DNA from: JBBDRW01 sp040905265
GTDB lineage: Bacteria; Bacteroidota; Rhodothermia; Balneolales; Balneolaceae
Reading direction: 5' to 3'
DNA: 39,638 nt
Assembly (NCBI GenBank): GCA_040905265.1
Contig: JBBDRW010000078.1
Span: 1 to 39,638 of the forward strand
A program made the position numbers and the translations under genes. The notes under the pieces are model-generated. The model did not search any database, had not been told where the DNA came from, and was given only the letters and a program-made list of their open reading frames with translations. Within the stretch, counting starts at the first letter, position 1. Each line of letters starts with the position of its first letter. Below are positions 1 through 8,484 of the stretch, piece by piece.

Positions 1-426
1 CTCTATATCGATCGCCGGATTATTGCCTATCAGGGATTGATATTCAATGTGATGGAAAATGAAAATATCGGAACCATGTTGTTTGGTGCCGCAGGATATC
101 AATGGGCGACATCCACGGAATTTCTTCCGTTGCTCCCTGTCACACGCGAAGACAAAGCGGTAGCCTATTTTCAACATCAGATGGCGTTCAAGTTTTTTGC
201 GCCGTTCTCTTTGGTGGAAAACTTCTCAATCATCAAAGAGCTGGATGATAACGGGGCATATCGAACTGATTTATCATTCAGTGCGCAACTTCCGGTCAGT
301 CAAAAAGTCGTATTTGTGGTGACCCACCAGACGAAATATGAGAGTGAGCCGATTATTCTTGCATTGGCTCCCTATTTTGAGAAGTTTAACACCACGCTCA
401 CACTCGGTGTTCAATTCACTTTTTAG
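1..426 (+). CDS. Outer-membrane beta-barrel protein, DUF481/YdiY-like (3' part)
   Basis: The reading frame is open from the first base of the window, so the true start lies to the left and only the last 141 residues are visible. The sequence alternates short hydrophobic and polar stretches, as beta-strands of an outer-membrane barrel do, and ends in an aromatic residue (GVQFTF), the usual C-terminal signal for BAM-dependent assembly. The strand pattern resembles DUF481 (YdiY-like) proteins, whose role is poorly known. A convergent RHH gene follows, with a strong hairpin between them. The barrel call is fairly secure; the DUF481 assignment is from memory of the family and is tentative. Confidence 0.6.
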   Translation, partial: LYIDRRIIAYQGLIFNVMENENIGTMLFGAAGYQWATSTEFLPLLPVTREDKAVAYFQHQMAFKFFAPFSLVENFSIIKELDDNGAYRTDLSFSAQLPVSQKVVFVVTHQTKYESEPIILALAPYFEKFNTTLTLGVQFTF

Positions 427-516
427 GCTCGATTGATTGTTAACTCGATTTAGGCGTTTCTGGCTGGGGGGGGCGTGATTCAGCTGCTCTGGCAGTGGGG
501 GCGGTTGGGTTTCCAT

Positions 517-539
517 CCCCGACACCCCTTGTGTCGGGG
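517..539. terminator. Perfect 9-bp hairpin between convergent genes
   Basis: CCCCGACAC (517-525) and GTGTCGGGG (531-539) pair perfectly around the loop CCCTT. It lies between the barrel gene (plus) and the RHH gene (minus), where a bidirectional terminator is expected. Neither side has a clear T-run, so termination is inferred from stem strength and position. Confidence 0.5.
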
Positions 540-561
540 GAGTGACCTCCGGGTCTCAGTC

Positions 562-1041
562 TCAGCTGCCGGTATGTATGCTGAACCAGACATTGTCTCT
601 CTGTAAATCAGTGATAAAGTTGACCTGGTCTGCTTCAGGCAATCCTTTCCAAATCGTATACAGTTTTTGGCCATACCGGTTAATGGCATCCAACATGCTC
701 TCGCTCTCGTGCTGATCTATGTTATAAACGATATAGACATTCTTTTTCTCATCGTAACAGACGGTACAGTTCAGCGCATTATTTACTCTGATGACTTTGG
801 TAAAGGCGATGATGGTACCCTTGTGATACTCTTCCCGGATCTTGTCGAGCTTCGTGATGATAATGGCCCTGATGAGCTCCTGCAGTTCGGGGTTTTCAGA
901 TTTTAAATTTTCGATGTAGTGCCTGATCCCTTCACGGACAAACGAAGATTTGTTCAGTCCGGTTATTTCCGCCCAGTGTTCAATATCATCGGAAAGTTCC
1001 TGTGATATTCGAATGAGAATAGACTTGTCTTTTTCACTCAT
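562..1041 (-). CDS. Ribbon-helix-helix (CopG-like) protein with C-terminal domain of unknown function
   Basis: 159 residues. Residues 6-48 look like a ribbon-helix-helix DNA-binding fold: a short strand (KSILIRIS), then two helices with the turn GLNKSSFVREGIRHYI. The remaining ~110 residues (containing NCTVCYDEKKNVYIVY and IWKGLPEADQV) match no family I recognise and could be a ligand or partner domain. It is the last gene of the nine-gene minus-strand series, 19 nt after the PotD-like gene, so it is a candidate local regulator. The 18-bp palindrome at 5152-5169 upstream of the SPFH gene is a possible target, which is inference only. An antitoxin role is unlikely because no toxin-sized partner is adjacent. 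Confidence 0.65.
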   Translation of the reverse strand: MSEKDKSILIRISQELSDDIEHWAEITGLNKSSFVREGIRHYIENLKSENPELQELIRAIIITKLDKIREEYHKGTIIAFTKVIRVNNALNCTVCYDEKKNVYIVYNIDQHESESMLDAINRYGQKLYTIWKGLPEADQVNFITDLQRDNVWFSIHTGS

Positions 1042-1060
1042 GTTCCTGCGGGTTCCGTTT

Positions 1061-2236
1061 TCATGGGGTGGAAGGCGACAAGCGTAATGTATCAGTCACA
1101 CTTTCCATGTGTGACTGAAGGCTGTCTGTAAATGTATCCCAGTATCTTTGATACAGAGAATCGTATTCGCCTATATCGGTGATCAAGGTGACATTCCCGG
1201 AAACATAGGGGTTTGTGTACGCAGGGCCATTCAGGATATGTCTGTCGATATATCGCCTTGAATCTGTTACCGGATTTGCATGATAATTTAAATTGCTGAT
1301 GTCGGCAATGACGCGTGGATTCAGCAGAAAGTCGATAAACCGGTACGCCAGGGATTGATTTTCAGATGTACGTGTGATGGCCAGATTATCTACCCAGAAT
1401 ATGGTTCCTTCAGAGGGCAGCGTATAGCGTACATTGCGATTTTTGCTTGAAATCATGGCAGCATCCCCACTCCACATCATGCTCATATAGAGATCTTCGG
1501 ACAGGATATCCTGCTCAATAACCTCCAGATGGTCAAAAGCAATATAGGGTACAAGCTGAAGAAGCTGATTGGTGGCCTGTGCTATTTCATTTTCATTCGT
1601 TGTATTCGGGTCATATCCCAGATACTGCAGCATGATGCCGATTGTGACTCGGTAGTCGTCCAGTATGGAAATGTTCCCTCTCAGATACTCAATTCTTTCC
1701 GGTTCAAACAGCTGTTCCCAGCTAAGCGGAAGTCCGACGACATAGTTGGTATTGTAGGATACACCCACTGTTCCCCAAAGGAAAGGGATAGAGTATTGAT
1801 TCCCATAATCAAAGTCGATTGACCGGAACCGGTCGTCGATATAACTGTAGTTCGGGATCTGATTATGGGAAATCGGAATCAGATACCCCGCTTCTGCGAA
1901 TGGTTCCACCAGATAATCATTGACGACGATAAGATCATAAGTAGCGCCGGCATCCAGCCGATGTCTCAATTCCAGAGAGGATTCAAAAAGTTCTACATTG
2001 ATTTTTACATCGTATTCCGATTCAAACTCACGGACAATAGCCTCCGGGAAGTATCCAGCAAAAGCGACCACATGGAGCGTATCACTATAAGAGATATACC
2101 CTGTGCCCAGTTCTTCGTTGTTGAGCTGTAGAAGATCCGTCACCGTGTTACTCATTAATGATATCCTGACGATCACAAAGATGATCACAACAAGAACTAC
2201 AAAGCTTGCAAGAGGGGAATTGAGAATTTTTTTCAT
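1061..2236 (-). CDS. Membrane-anchored PotD-like (polyamine-type) solute-binding protein
   Basis: About 391 residues. An N-terminal hydrophobic segment (ASFVVLVVIIFVIVRISLM) has neither a lipobox nor a clear signal-peptidase site, so the protein is probably tethered to the outer face of the inner membrane. The rest is a type-2 periplasmic binding fold like spermidine/putrescine-binding PotD: an IPFLWGTVGVSYN segment and a FWVDNLAI segment whose W and D correspond to the polyamine-contacting W255/D257 of E. coli PotD. No PotABC genes are nearby; the upstream neighbour, 11 nt away, is a cyclic-peptide-type exporter. A GTG at 2242 could extend the start by two codons; the ATG at 2236 gives the usual MKK start. 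The ligand is inferred to be a polyamine or similar cation. Confidence 0.75.
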   Translation of the reverse strand: MKKILNSPLASFVVLVVIIFVIVRISLMSNTVTDLLQLNNEELGTGYISYSDTLHVVAFAGYFPEAIVREFESEYDVKINVELFESSLELRHRLDAGATYDLIVVNDYLVEPFAEAGYLIPISHNQIPNYSYIDDRFRSIDFDYGNQYSIPFLWGTVGVSYNTNYVVGLPLSWEQLFEPERIEYLRGNISILDDYRVTIGIMLQYLGYDPNTTNENEIAQATNQLLQLVPYIAFDHLEVIEQDILSEDLYMSMMWSGDAAMISSKNRNVRYTLPSEGTIFWVDNLAITRTSENQSLAYRFIDFLLNPRVIADISNLNYHANPVTDSRRYIDRHILNGPAYTNPYVSGNVTLITDIGEYDSLYQRYWDTFTDSLQSHMESVTDTLRLSPSTP

Positions 2237-2247
2237 GGCCACATGGA

Positions 2248-3879
2248 TCAGCTATTTTGAATGAATTTCCCGTCTTCCATACGCAGAATGCGGTCTGCTG
2301 TACTGAAGAATTTACTGTCGTCATGTGAGACAATAATAAGTGTTTTTCCTTCATTTTTCAGTTGAGGCAGAAGCTCATAGTAGTAGTACTCCCGGAATTG
2401 TGGATCCTGGTCTGCAGCCCACTCGTCAAAAATACAGATGTTCCTTTTTTCCAGAAGGGTCACAATCATGGCAATCCGCTTTCTCTGCCCTGTAGAGAGG
2501 TTGATGTTGCTGAACTCCCCGTCCTTAAATGAAGTCTTGTCGGAGATCTGCATTTGGGCGATCAGCTTGTATACCTGTTCTGCATCCCAGTTTTTAATTC
2601 CGTACAATCGGTCGAACAGGTGAAAATCTGCGAATATCGCAGAGAAAAGCTCCCTGTATTCCTGCACGTTATCAGGCTGTATCTTGACGTCGTCTACCCG
2701 GATCGTGCCGCTTTCCGGTCGGTAAAGTCCCGTCATCAATTTTAACAGGGTTGATTTTCCTGACCCGTTGCCCCCGACAATAAAAATCGTTTCCCCGCGC
2801 CGGATGGTAAGGTTCAGCGGCCCTACAGTAAATGCCTTCTCTTTGTTTCTGTCGTAGTAGTTGAACACAATGTCGTCGAAAACAATCGATTTGAAATCCT
2901 TGAGAATCTTGTGTTTGACGAGGTCAAAACCGGGAGGGTCTACCTTCAGGTTATCGAGCTCATTCTCCAGTTTCACGATGTTGTTGATGGCGATATCGGA
3001 TCGGGTATAGGCCGGTATCCCCGCCACAACACTCGACAGCGGGCCTATGATAAAGAGTATGACAGCGGTAATCTGTGTAACGCTATCGGTGTACAGTTCA
3101 AAAAAGCGGGGCAGGATAAACACCATAATTCCAACAAGAACGTAGAAGAATGCCTGTGCAAAAATGTAGGCATTGGCATACATGATCTTGATTTGAATGC
3201 TATTGTCGGTGGCCTCTTGTGAGGTTTTGGCCAGGTGTTCACTTAAATCGTTGCTGCGTTCATGGCTCAGTTTGAGCTCTTTGAAGCCGTTCAACAAGTG
3301 CGAGAGGATGCTGAAAAGTTTTATCTCGGTTTCATTGTATTTGTCGATATAGGGAATAATCGACTTTTCCATCCCCAGATAGACAATCATCCCGATACCA
3401 ATAACGACAATGGTCACAATCAGGGCGTAGATCGACAGAGTTCCCAGGTACATAATGGCAAATACAACCATGATCAGCGACTGAACGGCGGCTGTCATTT
3501 CATTGGCCGAATTCGATACCTCGACCGTCTGCTGCGTCATGTGATTGTAGATTCTCGAGTTCCCGATGTTATCGAGATCAACCAGTTCGGCCCGTTTGAG
3601 GATTTTCCCTGTCAGCCGGGTTCTGATTTTATGGATAATCTGGTCAATGATGGCGCTGGTTTTCTGAAAAATAAACTGCTGGGTGAGAATATAGACCGAC
3701 ATGGCGATGACAAACATCACCAGAAAACGGGTATTGATCTCCTGATAGGTGACCGTAGCGGCCGCACCGTTAATAATAAAGAGAATAACAGCATTTGAGA
3801 GGCCCGAAAGGAAGATGTAGGTCAGAAGTGACCTTCGGATCTCTTTCGTCTCATTAATCAGTAGTTCAAATAAATTCAT
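2248..3879 (-). CDS. Cyclic-peptide-export-type ABC transporter (SyrD/PvdE family), fused permease and ATPase
   Basis: 543 residues. The N-terminal ~300 hold about six membrane segments (around 20-40, 52-70, 128-170, 235-260, 268-290). The C-terminal half is an ABC ATPase with Walker A GGNGSGKST (369-377), signature LSTGQRKR (461-468), Walker B ICIFDEWAADQD with the catalytic Glu (481-492) and a switch His in SHD (519). The segment FSAIFADFHLF in place of a normal Q-loop is typical of the SyrD/PvdE group, exporters of siderophore precursors and cyclic peptides. No peptide or siderophore synthase is present, so the cargo is unknown. It lies 93 nt after the SPFH gene and directly before the PotD-like gene. 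Confidence 0.85.
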   Translation of the reverse strand: MNLFELLINETKEIRRSLLTYIFLSGLSNAVILFIINGAAATVTYQEINTRFLVMFVIAMSVYILTQQFIFQKTSAIIDQIIHKIRTRLTGKILKRAELVDLDNIGNSRIYNHMTQQTVEVSNSANEMTAAVQSLIMVVFAIMYLGTLSIYALIVTIVVIGIGMIVYLGMEKSIIPYIDKYNETEIKLFSILSHLLNGFKELKLSHERSNDLSEHLAKTSQEATDNSIQIKIMYANAYIFAQAFFYVLVGIMVFILPRFFELYTDSVTQITAVILFIIGPLSSVVAGIPAYTRSDIAINNIVKLENELDNLKVDPPGFDLVKHKILKDFKSIVFDDIVFNYYDRNKEKAFTVGPLNLTIRRGETIFIVGGNGSGKSTLLKLMTGLYRPESGTIRVDDVKIQPDNVQEYRELFSAIFADFHLFDRLYGIKNWDAEQVYKLIAQMQISDKTSFKDGEFSNINLSTGQRKRIAMIVTLLEKRNICIFDEWAADQDPQFREYYYYELLPQLKNEGKTLIIVSHDDSKFFSTADRILRMEDGKFIQNS

Positions 3880-3972
3880 TTGATTTTCAACAATTGGTGA
3901 CGTTTAACTGCAGAGACGGCCTGTGTACGGAAGGTCTGTAAAAGCCTGGCCATCGCTGCACAGTGGGCCTTG

Positions 3973-4953
3973 TTACTGTGCCAATGTATCGGTAGGGGTA
4001 TTATCAGGTTCATATTCAGGAATGACCGGGTTCTGGTTGATCAGAGATGTCCCCCTGTCGGTGCCGTCGAGAATAATAGGCATGCCGTCCCGTCCGCCCC
4101 CTATAACCACAACTTTGGAATTATTCGATTGTGCCAACTGAAGGGTCGCCTCAATACCTTTGAATCGTAGATAGTTTTCGGTGATGCCGTCGTTGATAAT
4201 TCTCTGGAAATCCCGGATCCCACCGGCTTCAATACGTTTTCGTTCCGCCTCGAGGTTTTCACTCAGGATTCGGTATTCATATCCAAGGGCAATCTGCTCC
4301 TTCTCCAGTTTGTCCTCAATGGCCTCTACAATCATTTTTGGCAGGGTTATTTTGGTAATCAACAGGTCATCCAGTTCAACAAATCGTTCACTTACTTCAA
4401 AAATGTCATTTTGAACCGTGTTCTGGATTATAAACCGTTCGGACGCATATATTTCTTCCGGCAGGTATTGGCCGAAAATCTGTCGGATAACAGCGATAAC
4501 CTCGGGGATAACAATTCTGTCTGCATAGTCCGGGCCGATATTCTGATGCAATTCCGGGAGATTATCGTAAAAGGGCCGGTACCTCATTGTCGCCGTCACC
4601 ATTACTTTCAGGCCGTTGGAACTCAATATTTCAATCTCCTCTTCGATCTTCTGAACCCTCACATCGTAAACCGCCATCGAGTTCCAGGGGTAGATGAAGT
4701 GAATTCCTTCCGAATAGATTCTGTCAAGTTCCGTTCCTCCACTGAATCTACGGAAATGAACAGCCGCTTCCCCGGCATCCACATACACAATGATTCGCTC
4801 CATAAAAACAATAAAAACGAAGAGGAAGAGAAGGAAGACGATCGTAACCCCTCTCATTCTCGGTTTCAACTGACCTGCGATCCATCCCGGGGACCACTTT
4901 TTGTAATCTTCGCCTTTATCCGTGTCGGATGGTTTCGCGTCTAATATGCTCAT
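3973..4953 (-). CDS. SPFH/Band 7 (prohibitin-like) membrane protein
   Basis: 326 residues. A soluble N-terminus of ~35 residues is followed by one membrane segment (36-56, VTIVFLLFLFVFIVFMERIIVYV) and then the SPFH core: VDAGEAAVHFRRFSGG, EGIHFIYPW, VYDVRVQKIEEEIEILSSNGLKV and MRYRPF. A helical region rich in Glu, Lys and Arg (about 215-275) should form the coiled coil for ring assembly. A Pro/Thr/Asp-rich tail follows. SPFH proteins build membrane scaffolds and often partner with transporters or proteases; none of the usual partners (FtsH, NfeD) is here. The partners are likely the ABC exporter and PotD-like protein just downstream. It is the first gene after the 351-bp gap, so it may have its own promoter. 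Confidence 0.9.
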   Translation of the reverse strand: MSILDAKPSDTDKGEDYKKWSPGWIAGQLKPRMRGVTIVFLLFLFVFIVFMERIIVYVDAGEAAVHFRRFSGGTELDRIYSEGIHFIYPWNSMAVYDVRVQKIEEEIEILSSNGLKVMVTATMRYRPFYDNLPELHQNIGPDYADRIVIPEVIAVIRQIFGQYLPEEIYASERFIIQNTVQNDIFEVSERFVELDDLLITKITLPKMIVEAIEDKLEKEQIALGYEYRILSENLEAERKRIEAGGIRDFQRIINDGITENYLRFKGIEATLQLAQSNNSKVVVIGGGRDGMPIILDGTDRGTSLINQNPVIPEYEPDNTPTDTLAQ

Positions 4954-5304
4954 AGTTTATTGAATTGATATGGATATCGATCACCTGAAGTCAAGGCCGC
5001 CGGTAGAAAGGACAGACCCGGAAATGAATAATCGACCGACATAGTTACCGGTTGCAAAAAGATTGCACTCGTGAACATCAGGAAATTTATCGGGCTAAAA
5101 CGATTCAGAAATACCAACGCAGGAGGCCTCGGGCCACTTTTAATATTTGTATATACGAATTGTCGTATAATATAAACTCCCCCTAATTATTGCAACAAAT
5201 CATTCGGATATATAAACATTACACTATTGTGATATCATTAGGTTTTTATGTGCCTCTCTTGAACGTATACAGTGATTCAATCCCGGAAACAGACAGATGG
5301 ACAT
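4954..5304. other. 351-bp intergenic region inside the minus-strand cluster
   Basis: No credible gene in either strand. The middle is AT-rich (about 5140-5240) and holds the 18-bp palindrome at 5152-5169. Its position ahead of the SPFH gene fits an internal promoter and operator that separates the five-gene upstream block from the four-gene downstream block. I see no intrinsic terminator for the decarboxylase gene here. Confidence 0.55.
5152..5169. promoter_or_regulatory. 18-bp palindrome, candidate operator for the SPFH-ABC-SBP-RHH genes
   Basis: TATACGA-ATTG-TCGTATA is a perfect inverted repeat with 7-bp arms, in the AT-rich part of the gap about 200 bp upstream of the SPFH start. Size and symmetry fit the site of a dimeric regulator. 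The RHH protein at the end of the same cluster is one candidate; this pairing is inference. Confidence 0.4.
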
Positions 5305-6507
5305 TTACAACAATATCTCCCGGACATGTCCCCGCATGCAGTGATTGGATACCATCGATTTGCCATAAGCACCGCCATTAATCAGCGCTATGAGATCTCC
5401 TTCAGAGCCGTCGATCATACAGGTTTCGTAAAATTTATCGAGTGCTTCATTGATGTTTCCGGCCAGTGTTGTCTTCTGCAATTTATCGGGCCGTGGTTTC
5501 AGGATCGTTACCGGCTCCATCGGCAGGCTGTAGTAGGCTGGTTCGGGGTGCACGTTGCACCCCGCATCGAGATAGGTGAAATGTGCGCCTCCCTTCTCAT
5601 CGATCTCCACGATTTGGCAGAGCAGAAGTCCGGAATCTTTAGAGATGTAGTTCCCCGGCTCAACAATTATTTTCAGACCGGTTTGCCCGACTGTGTCTGC
5701 AACGATTCCGGCCCACTGTTCAAGGTTGAGAGGCTTGTCTGTTTCCACGAGGGGGACGCCGAGCCCTCCGCCGATATTCAGGTATTCCAGGCCCGGCAGC
5801 TCCCGGGCTATGTCGACAAGGCAGGTGAGGGCTTGCCGATAGTTGTCCAGGGCATCTCCCAGGAAGCCCGATCCCGTATGCATGTGCAACCCGGTAACAC
5901 GAATGTCATGGTTCTTGCAAATCTCAAGCGCCTCGTCCACCCGGTCCTCATAGACCCCAAATTTGGTGGCTGTTTTTCCAGAGTAGCGCACTTTTTCATT
6001 ATCGTGGTAGCCTACACCTACCGAGGGATTGAGGCGGATGCCGACACGCGATCTGTAACGGTTCCTGGTAATTCTTTTCAGCGAGGAGATAGAGTTGACA
6101 TTGAACATGATACCGTCATTCTTCTGGTAAACTTCCCAGTCGCGCTCACTGACCCCGCAGGCCGTTACACTGATGTTACCGGGAGAAAACCCGCACTCAA
6201 GGGCCCGAAGCACTTCACCCGGAGAGCAGGCATCGATTCCACACAAACCCGATTCCTGCATTTTCTTTAGCAGATCCGGGTTCCGGTTGGCTTTCATTGC
6301 ATAGAGAATCTGGTGTTGGACTCCGACGTGTTGCAGGGCATCGGTTACACGCCGAATGTTCTCCAGGCTGCGACCCGAATCATAGAGATAGAGGGGGGTT
6401 CCCCATTTCTCGGCCATTTCCGACAGATCCATTCCGGCAAAATGCAACCGGCCGTCACTGTATTCGAGATTTTTACGTTCCCACCAAAACCGGGAATTAT
6501 TCTTCAT
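5305..6507 (-). CDS. Fold-type III PLP decarboxylase, atypical DAP/ornithine decarboxylase relative
   Basis: 400 residues, related to LysA and group IV decarboxylases. The PLP lysine is K72 in YAMKAN, followed by ACSPGEV, LHMHTGSG (H210), the glycine-rich LNIGGGLG (243-250) and EPGNYIS (283-289). Family members normally have EPGRY and, near the C-terminus, CESxD with the Cys supplied by the partner subunit. Here the Arg is Asn and the CESxD region reads LAGNINEALDKF (about 348-359). The C-terminal GGAYGKSMVSN (378-388) is kept. PLP binding is likely but the substrate is uncertain; given the PotD-like protein in the cluster, an amino acid to polyamine reaction is possible. The start overlaps the upstream sensor gene by 11 nt, so the two are translationally coupled. 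It is not called lysA because of the altered active site. Confidence 0.8.
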   Translation of the reverse strand: MKNNSRFWWERKNLEYSDGRLHFAGMDLSEMAEKWGTPLYLYDSGRSLENIRRVTDALQHVGVQHQILYAMKANRNPDLLKKMQESGLCGIDACSPGEVLRALECGFSPGNISVTACGVSERDWEVYQKNDGIMFNVNSISSLKRITRNRYRSRVGIRLNPSVGVGYHDNEKVRYSGKTATKFGVYEDRVDEALEICKNHDIRVTGLHMHTGSGFLGDALDNYRQALTCLVDIARELPGLEYLNIGGGLGVPLVETDKPLNLEQWAGIVADTVGQTGLKIIVEPGNYISKDSGLLLCQIVEIDEKGGAHFTYLDAGCNVHPEPAYYSLPMEPVTILKPRPDKLQKTTLAGNINEALDKFYETCMIDGSEGDLIALINGGAYGKSMVSNHCMRGHVREILL

Positions 6508-8074
6508 GCAGGGGTCTGTTTAATTGTGGACCGATTGTGACTAATACACCCGTTTCAAAGCCCCTGGACAGGATTTTGATGTCGTCAAAAAGCTCTTCGG
6601 TGTACGCGCCATTTAACAACCGGCGGTAGTTGTTGATTCTATTGGAAAGTGCATCGGGGAAATGGCCGACGAGTACAGCTTCCTCATATTCCTTTGAATA
6701 GTTCGTTCGATTCGTTTCAAGACCTTCAAAATGATCAATGACTACTTCACCGTTCTTCAGAACTCTGACAAGATCAAGCCTCAATTGGTCTTTGGCAAGC
6801 AGTTTTTGAATAGCTTTAACTGCTTCATCAACGGATATACCGGCATCGTTTCCGGTTTCATCGGATGTTATTTTCCGTAGCAGTATTCTGGACAAGGCAT
6901 CTGACTCCAGGGCAGTTTCAACCGGATTTGACCCATCCACACAGCCGGTGACGATAATCATCTCTTCCGGCAGGTTGAGGTGGCAGACGAAATAGCCCGG
7001 GGCCTTGTCGTTGATAAAATCGTATCGGATATGTCGATTGAATCGGACATCGTTGTATGCCGGGTTGGCAAGTGTTTTAAACGTCGACGCAATTTCCGTC
7101 GTCGTGCGCATTTGCTCGTTCTCAATAATGCGTTTTCTGTAGCTTTCAACATTCTTGCCAAGGACATTGACAAGCATTTGCATGGTATTGCCGAGTTCAT
7201 TGAACTCATGAATTCTACTGTCGGCCTGTTCCGTCCCGATATTTCCCGAGATAATATTACCGGATTTACTATGGAGGTCCTTAACACTTCTCCGTAAAAC
7301 AAAAGAGAGGGTCAGGGAGACCATCAAACCGGCAATGACGGAGGCCAGGAATTCAATGACAGTCCAGCGGGAAATATTCGCATGAATGGCCACAAAAGAT
7401 GCGGCGTCTTTTCTGACCGTAATGAAGGCATTATCAGGGCTGGAAGTATCATTTGTGGGGGATACCCCTTCTGTTTCATTGATTGTATCTGCATTTGCAT
7501 CATAAAGCAGGGAGTAGATAGACAGAACAGGATTGTCTGTGGCAAGATCGAGCTCATGGAGATACGTCGGGCGATCTTCCGCCGGGAGGCCGGCCAGCTC
7601 TTCATAGTTGTCGGCTGCGGCGGGAATGTCCACGGGGCGGGCAGCGGGTGCCCAGGGCTCGCCAACGATTGCCTCGTCAGCTACAGTGCCGGGCTCTGCA
7701 GAGTTGCCTGACGTTTCGGGTGAGGGGGCAAGATCTGCCCGCGTGAGCCCGGTCTCGCCTGCCCTGGAGTAGAGCAGGTTCATCTCCGGGTCATAAATGG
7801 AAATATCCAGGAAATCCTGTTGTCGGCTCAGACGGTGAATCACCTGTTTAAACTGATCTGTAACCGTGAGGCTTCCGTCGGGGTTTTTTGAAAAATAGAG
7901 ATCAAAATCATTGGTGACGAATTCATGAATGGTTGCCCCGATCGCTTCAGCTTCCTGATCGACCGACCAGTTGAACTCTTTCATTTGCAACAGGTGCGAT
8001 ACCAGGCCATACAACAAGCCCAGAATAATAAAGAGAGGCATTACCGTGATAAGATTTTGTCGTAGTATGGTCAT
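6497..8074 (-). CDS. Two-TM HAMP-type membrane sensor with possible degenerate SpoIIE/PP2C-like output
   Basis: 525 residues. TM1 is about 9-29 (VMPLFIILGLLYGLV); an extracytoplasmic domain spans ~30-236 with an Ala/Pro/Glu-rich low-complexity stretch at 115-165; TM2 is about 237-261. A HAMP-like linker (262-315) leads to a ~210-residue cytoplasmic domain. Parts of that domain (APGYFVCHLNLPEE, VTGCVDGSNPVETALESDAL) sit where SpoIIE-type phosphatases have GGDFYD and GDVxGHGxxAAL, but the metal-binding Asp residues are not convincingly kept. I therefore read it as a possible pseudo-phosphatase or divergent output domain, with low certainty. It starts 2 nt after the cNMP-like gene, and its end overlaps the decarboxylase gene. 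Confidence 0.65.
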   Translation of the reverse strand: MTILRQNLITVMPLFIILGLLYGLVSHLLQMKEFNWSVDQEAEAIGATIHEFVTNDFDLYFSKNPDGSLTVTDQFKQVIHRLSRQQDFLDISIYDPEMNLLYSRAGETGLTRADLAPSPETSGNSAEPGTVADEAIVGEPWAPAARPVDIPAAADNYEELAGLPAEDRPTYLHELDLATDNPVLSIYSLLYDANADTINETEGVSPTNDTSSPDNAFITVRKDAASFVAIHANISRWTVIEFLASVIAGLMVSLTLSFVLRRSVKDLHSKSGNIISGNIGTEQADSRIHEFNELGNTMQMLVNVLGKNVESYRKRIIENEQMRTTTEIASTFKTLANPAYNDVRFNRHIRYDFINDKAPGYFVCHLNLPEEMIIVTGCVDGSNPVETALESDALSRILLRKITSDETGNDAGISVDEAVKAIQKLLAKDQLRLDLVRVLKNGEVVIDHFEGLETNRTNYSKEYEEAVLVGHFPDALSNRINNYRRLLNGAYTEELFDDIKILSRGFETGVLVTIGPQLNRPLHEE

Positions 8075-8076
8075 GA

Positions 8077-8484
8077 TCAGCTGAAGTAGGGTTCCTGTTC
8101 ATTCAGAAGTTTCATGAACGCTACCAACAAACCTGAACACTCATAAACGGTGGTGAAAAAATGGCCCTTTTCAAGTTTCAGAATGAGAGCCCCGCCGGGA
8201 CCGGCGGAGAGGGTTTGCACCGCAGGAGTACCACGCAGCAGTGCACTCACCCCGAGAATTTTCAGGGAAGTGCCGCCGTTGTTGTCAGCGACATGTCCCT
8301 CCGCCAGGATGATGAGTTCGTTTACCGGATTTCCCGCGTTTTGTACAGGCTCACCCTCCGGAATGGCCCGGTTTGTCAGGACTTCGGCAATATTCAGTAG
8401 CTCCTGATCTTCCAGAATGTCAAAGGGTGGCGTATTTTTCAACAGGAACACCCGCTCCACCAGGCTCAGTTTTTCTCGTTTCAT
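8077..8484 (-). CDS. Stand-alone cyclic-nucleotide-binding-like domain protein
   Basis: 135 residues, a single Crp-type beta-roll: LVERVFLLKNTPPFDILEDQELLNIAEVL (N-terminal helices, as in the CAP family), RAIPEGEPVQNAGNPVNELIILAEGHV, and a C-terminal helix. The phosphate-binding cassette (GExA…R) is not recognisable, so nucleotide binding is doubtful. There is no DNA-binding domain, so it probably acts by protein contact. Its start overlaps the stop of the upstream 671-residue sensor by 4 nt (ATGA). The Npt-like gene of the same operon ends in a second copy of this fold, which suggests that the two work together. Confidence 0.7.
   Translation of the reverse strand: MKREKLSLVERVFLLKNTPPFDILEDQELLNIAEVLTNRAIPEGEPVQNAGNPVNELIILAEGHVADNNGGTSLKILGVSALLRGTPAVQTLSAGPGGALILKLEKGHFFTTVYECSGLLVAFMKLLNEQEPYFS

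Noticed and set aside
3262..3798. 178-residue plus-strand frame
   Set aside because: Antisense to the membrane part of the ABC exporter, rich in His/Asn/Asp as expected from reversed hydrophobic codons, with no motif.
5272..6270. 332-residue plus-strand frame
   Set aside because: It is the opposite-strand shadow of the PLP decarboxylase, which has clear family motifs.
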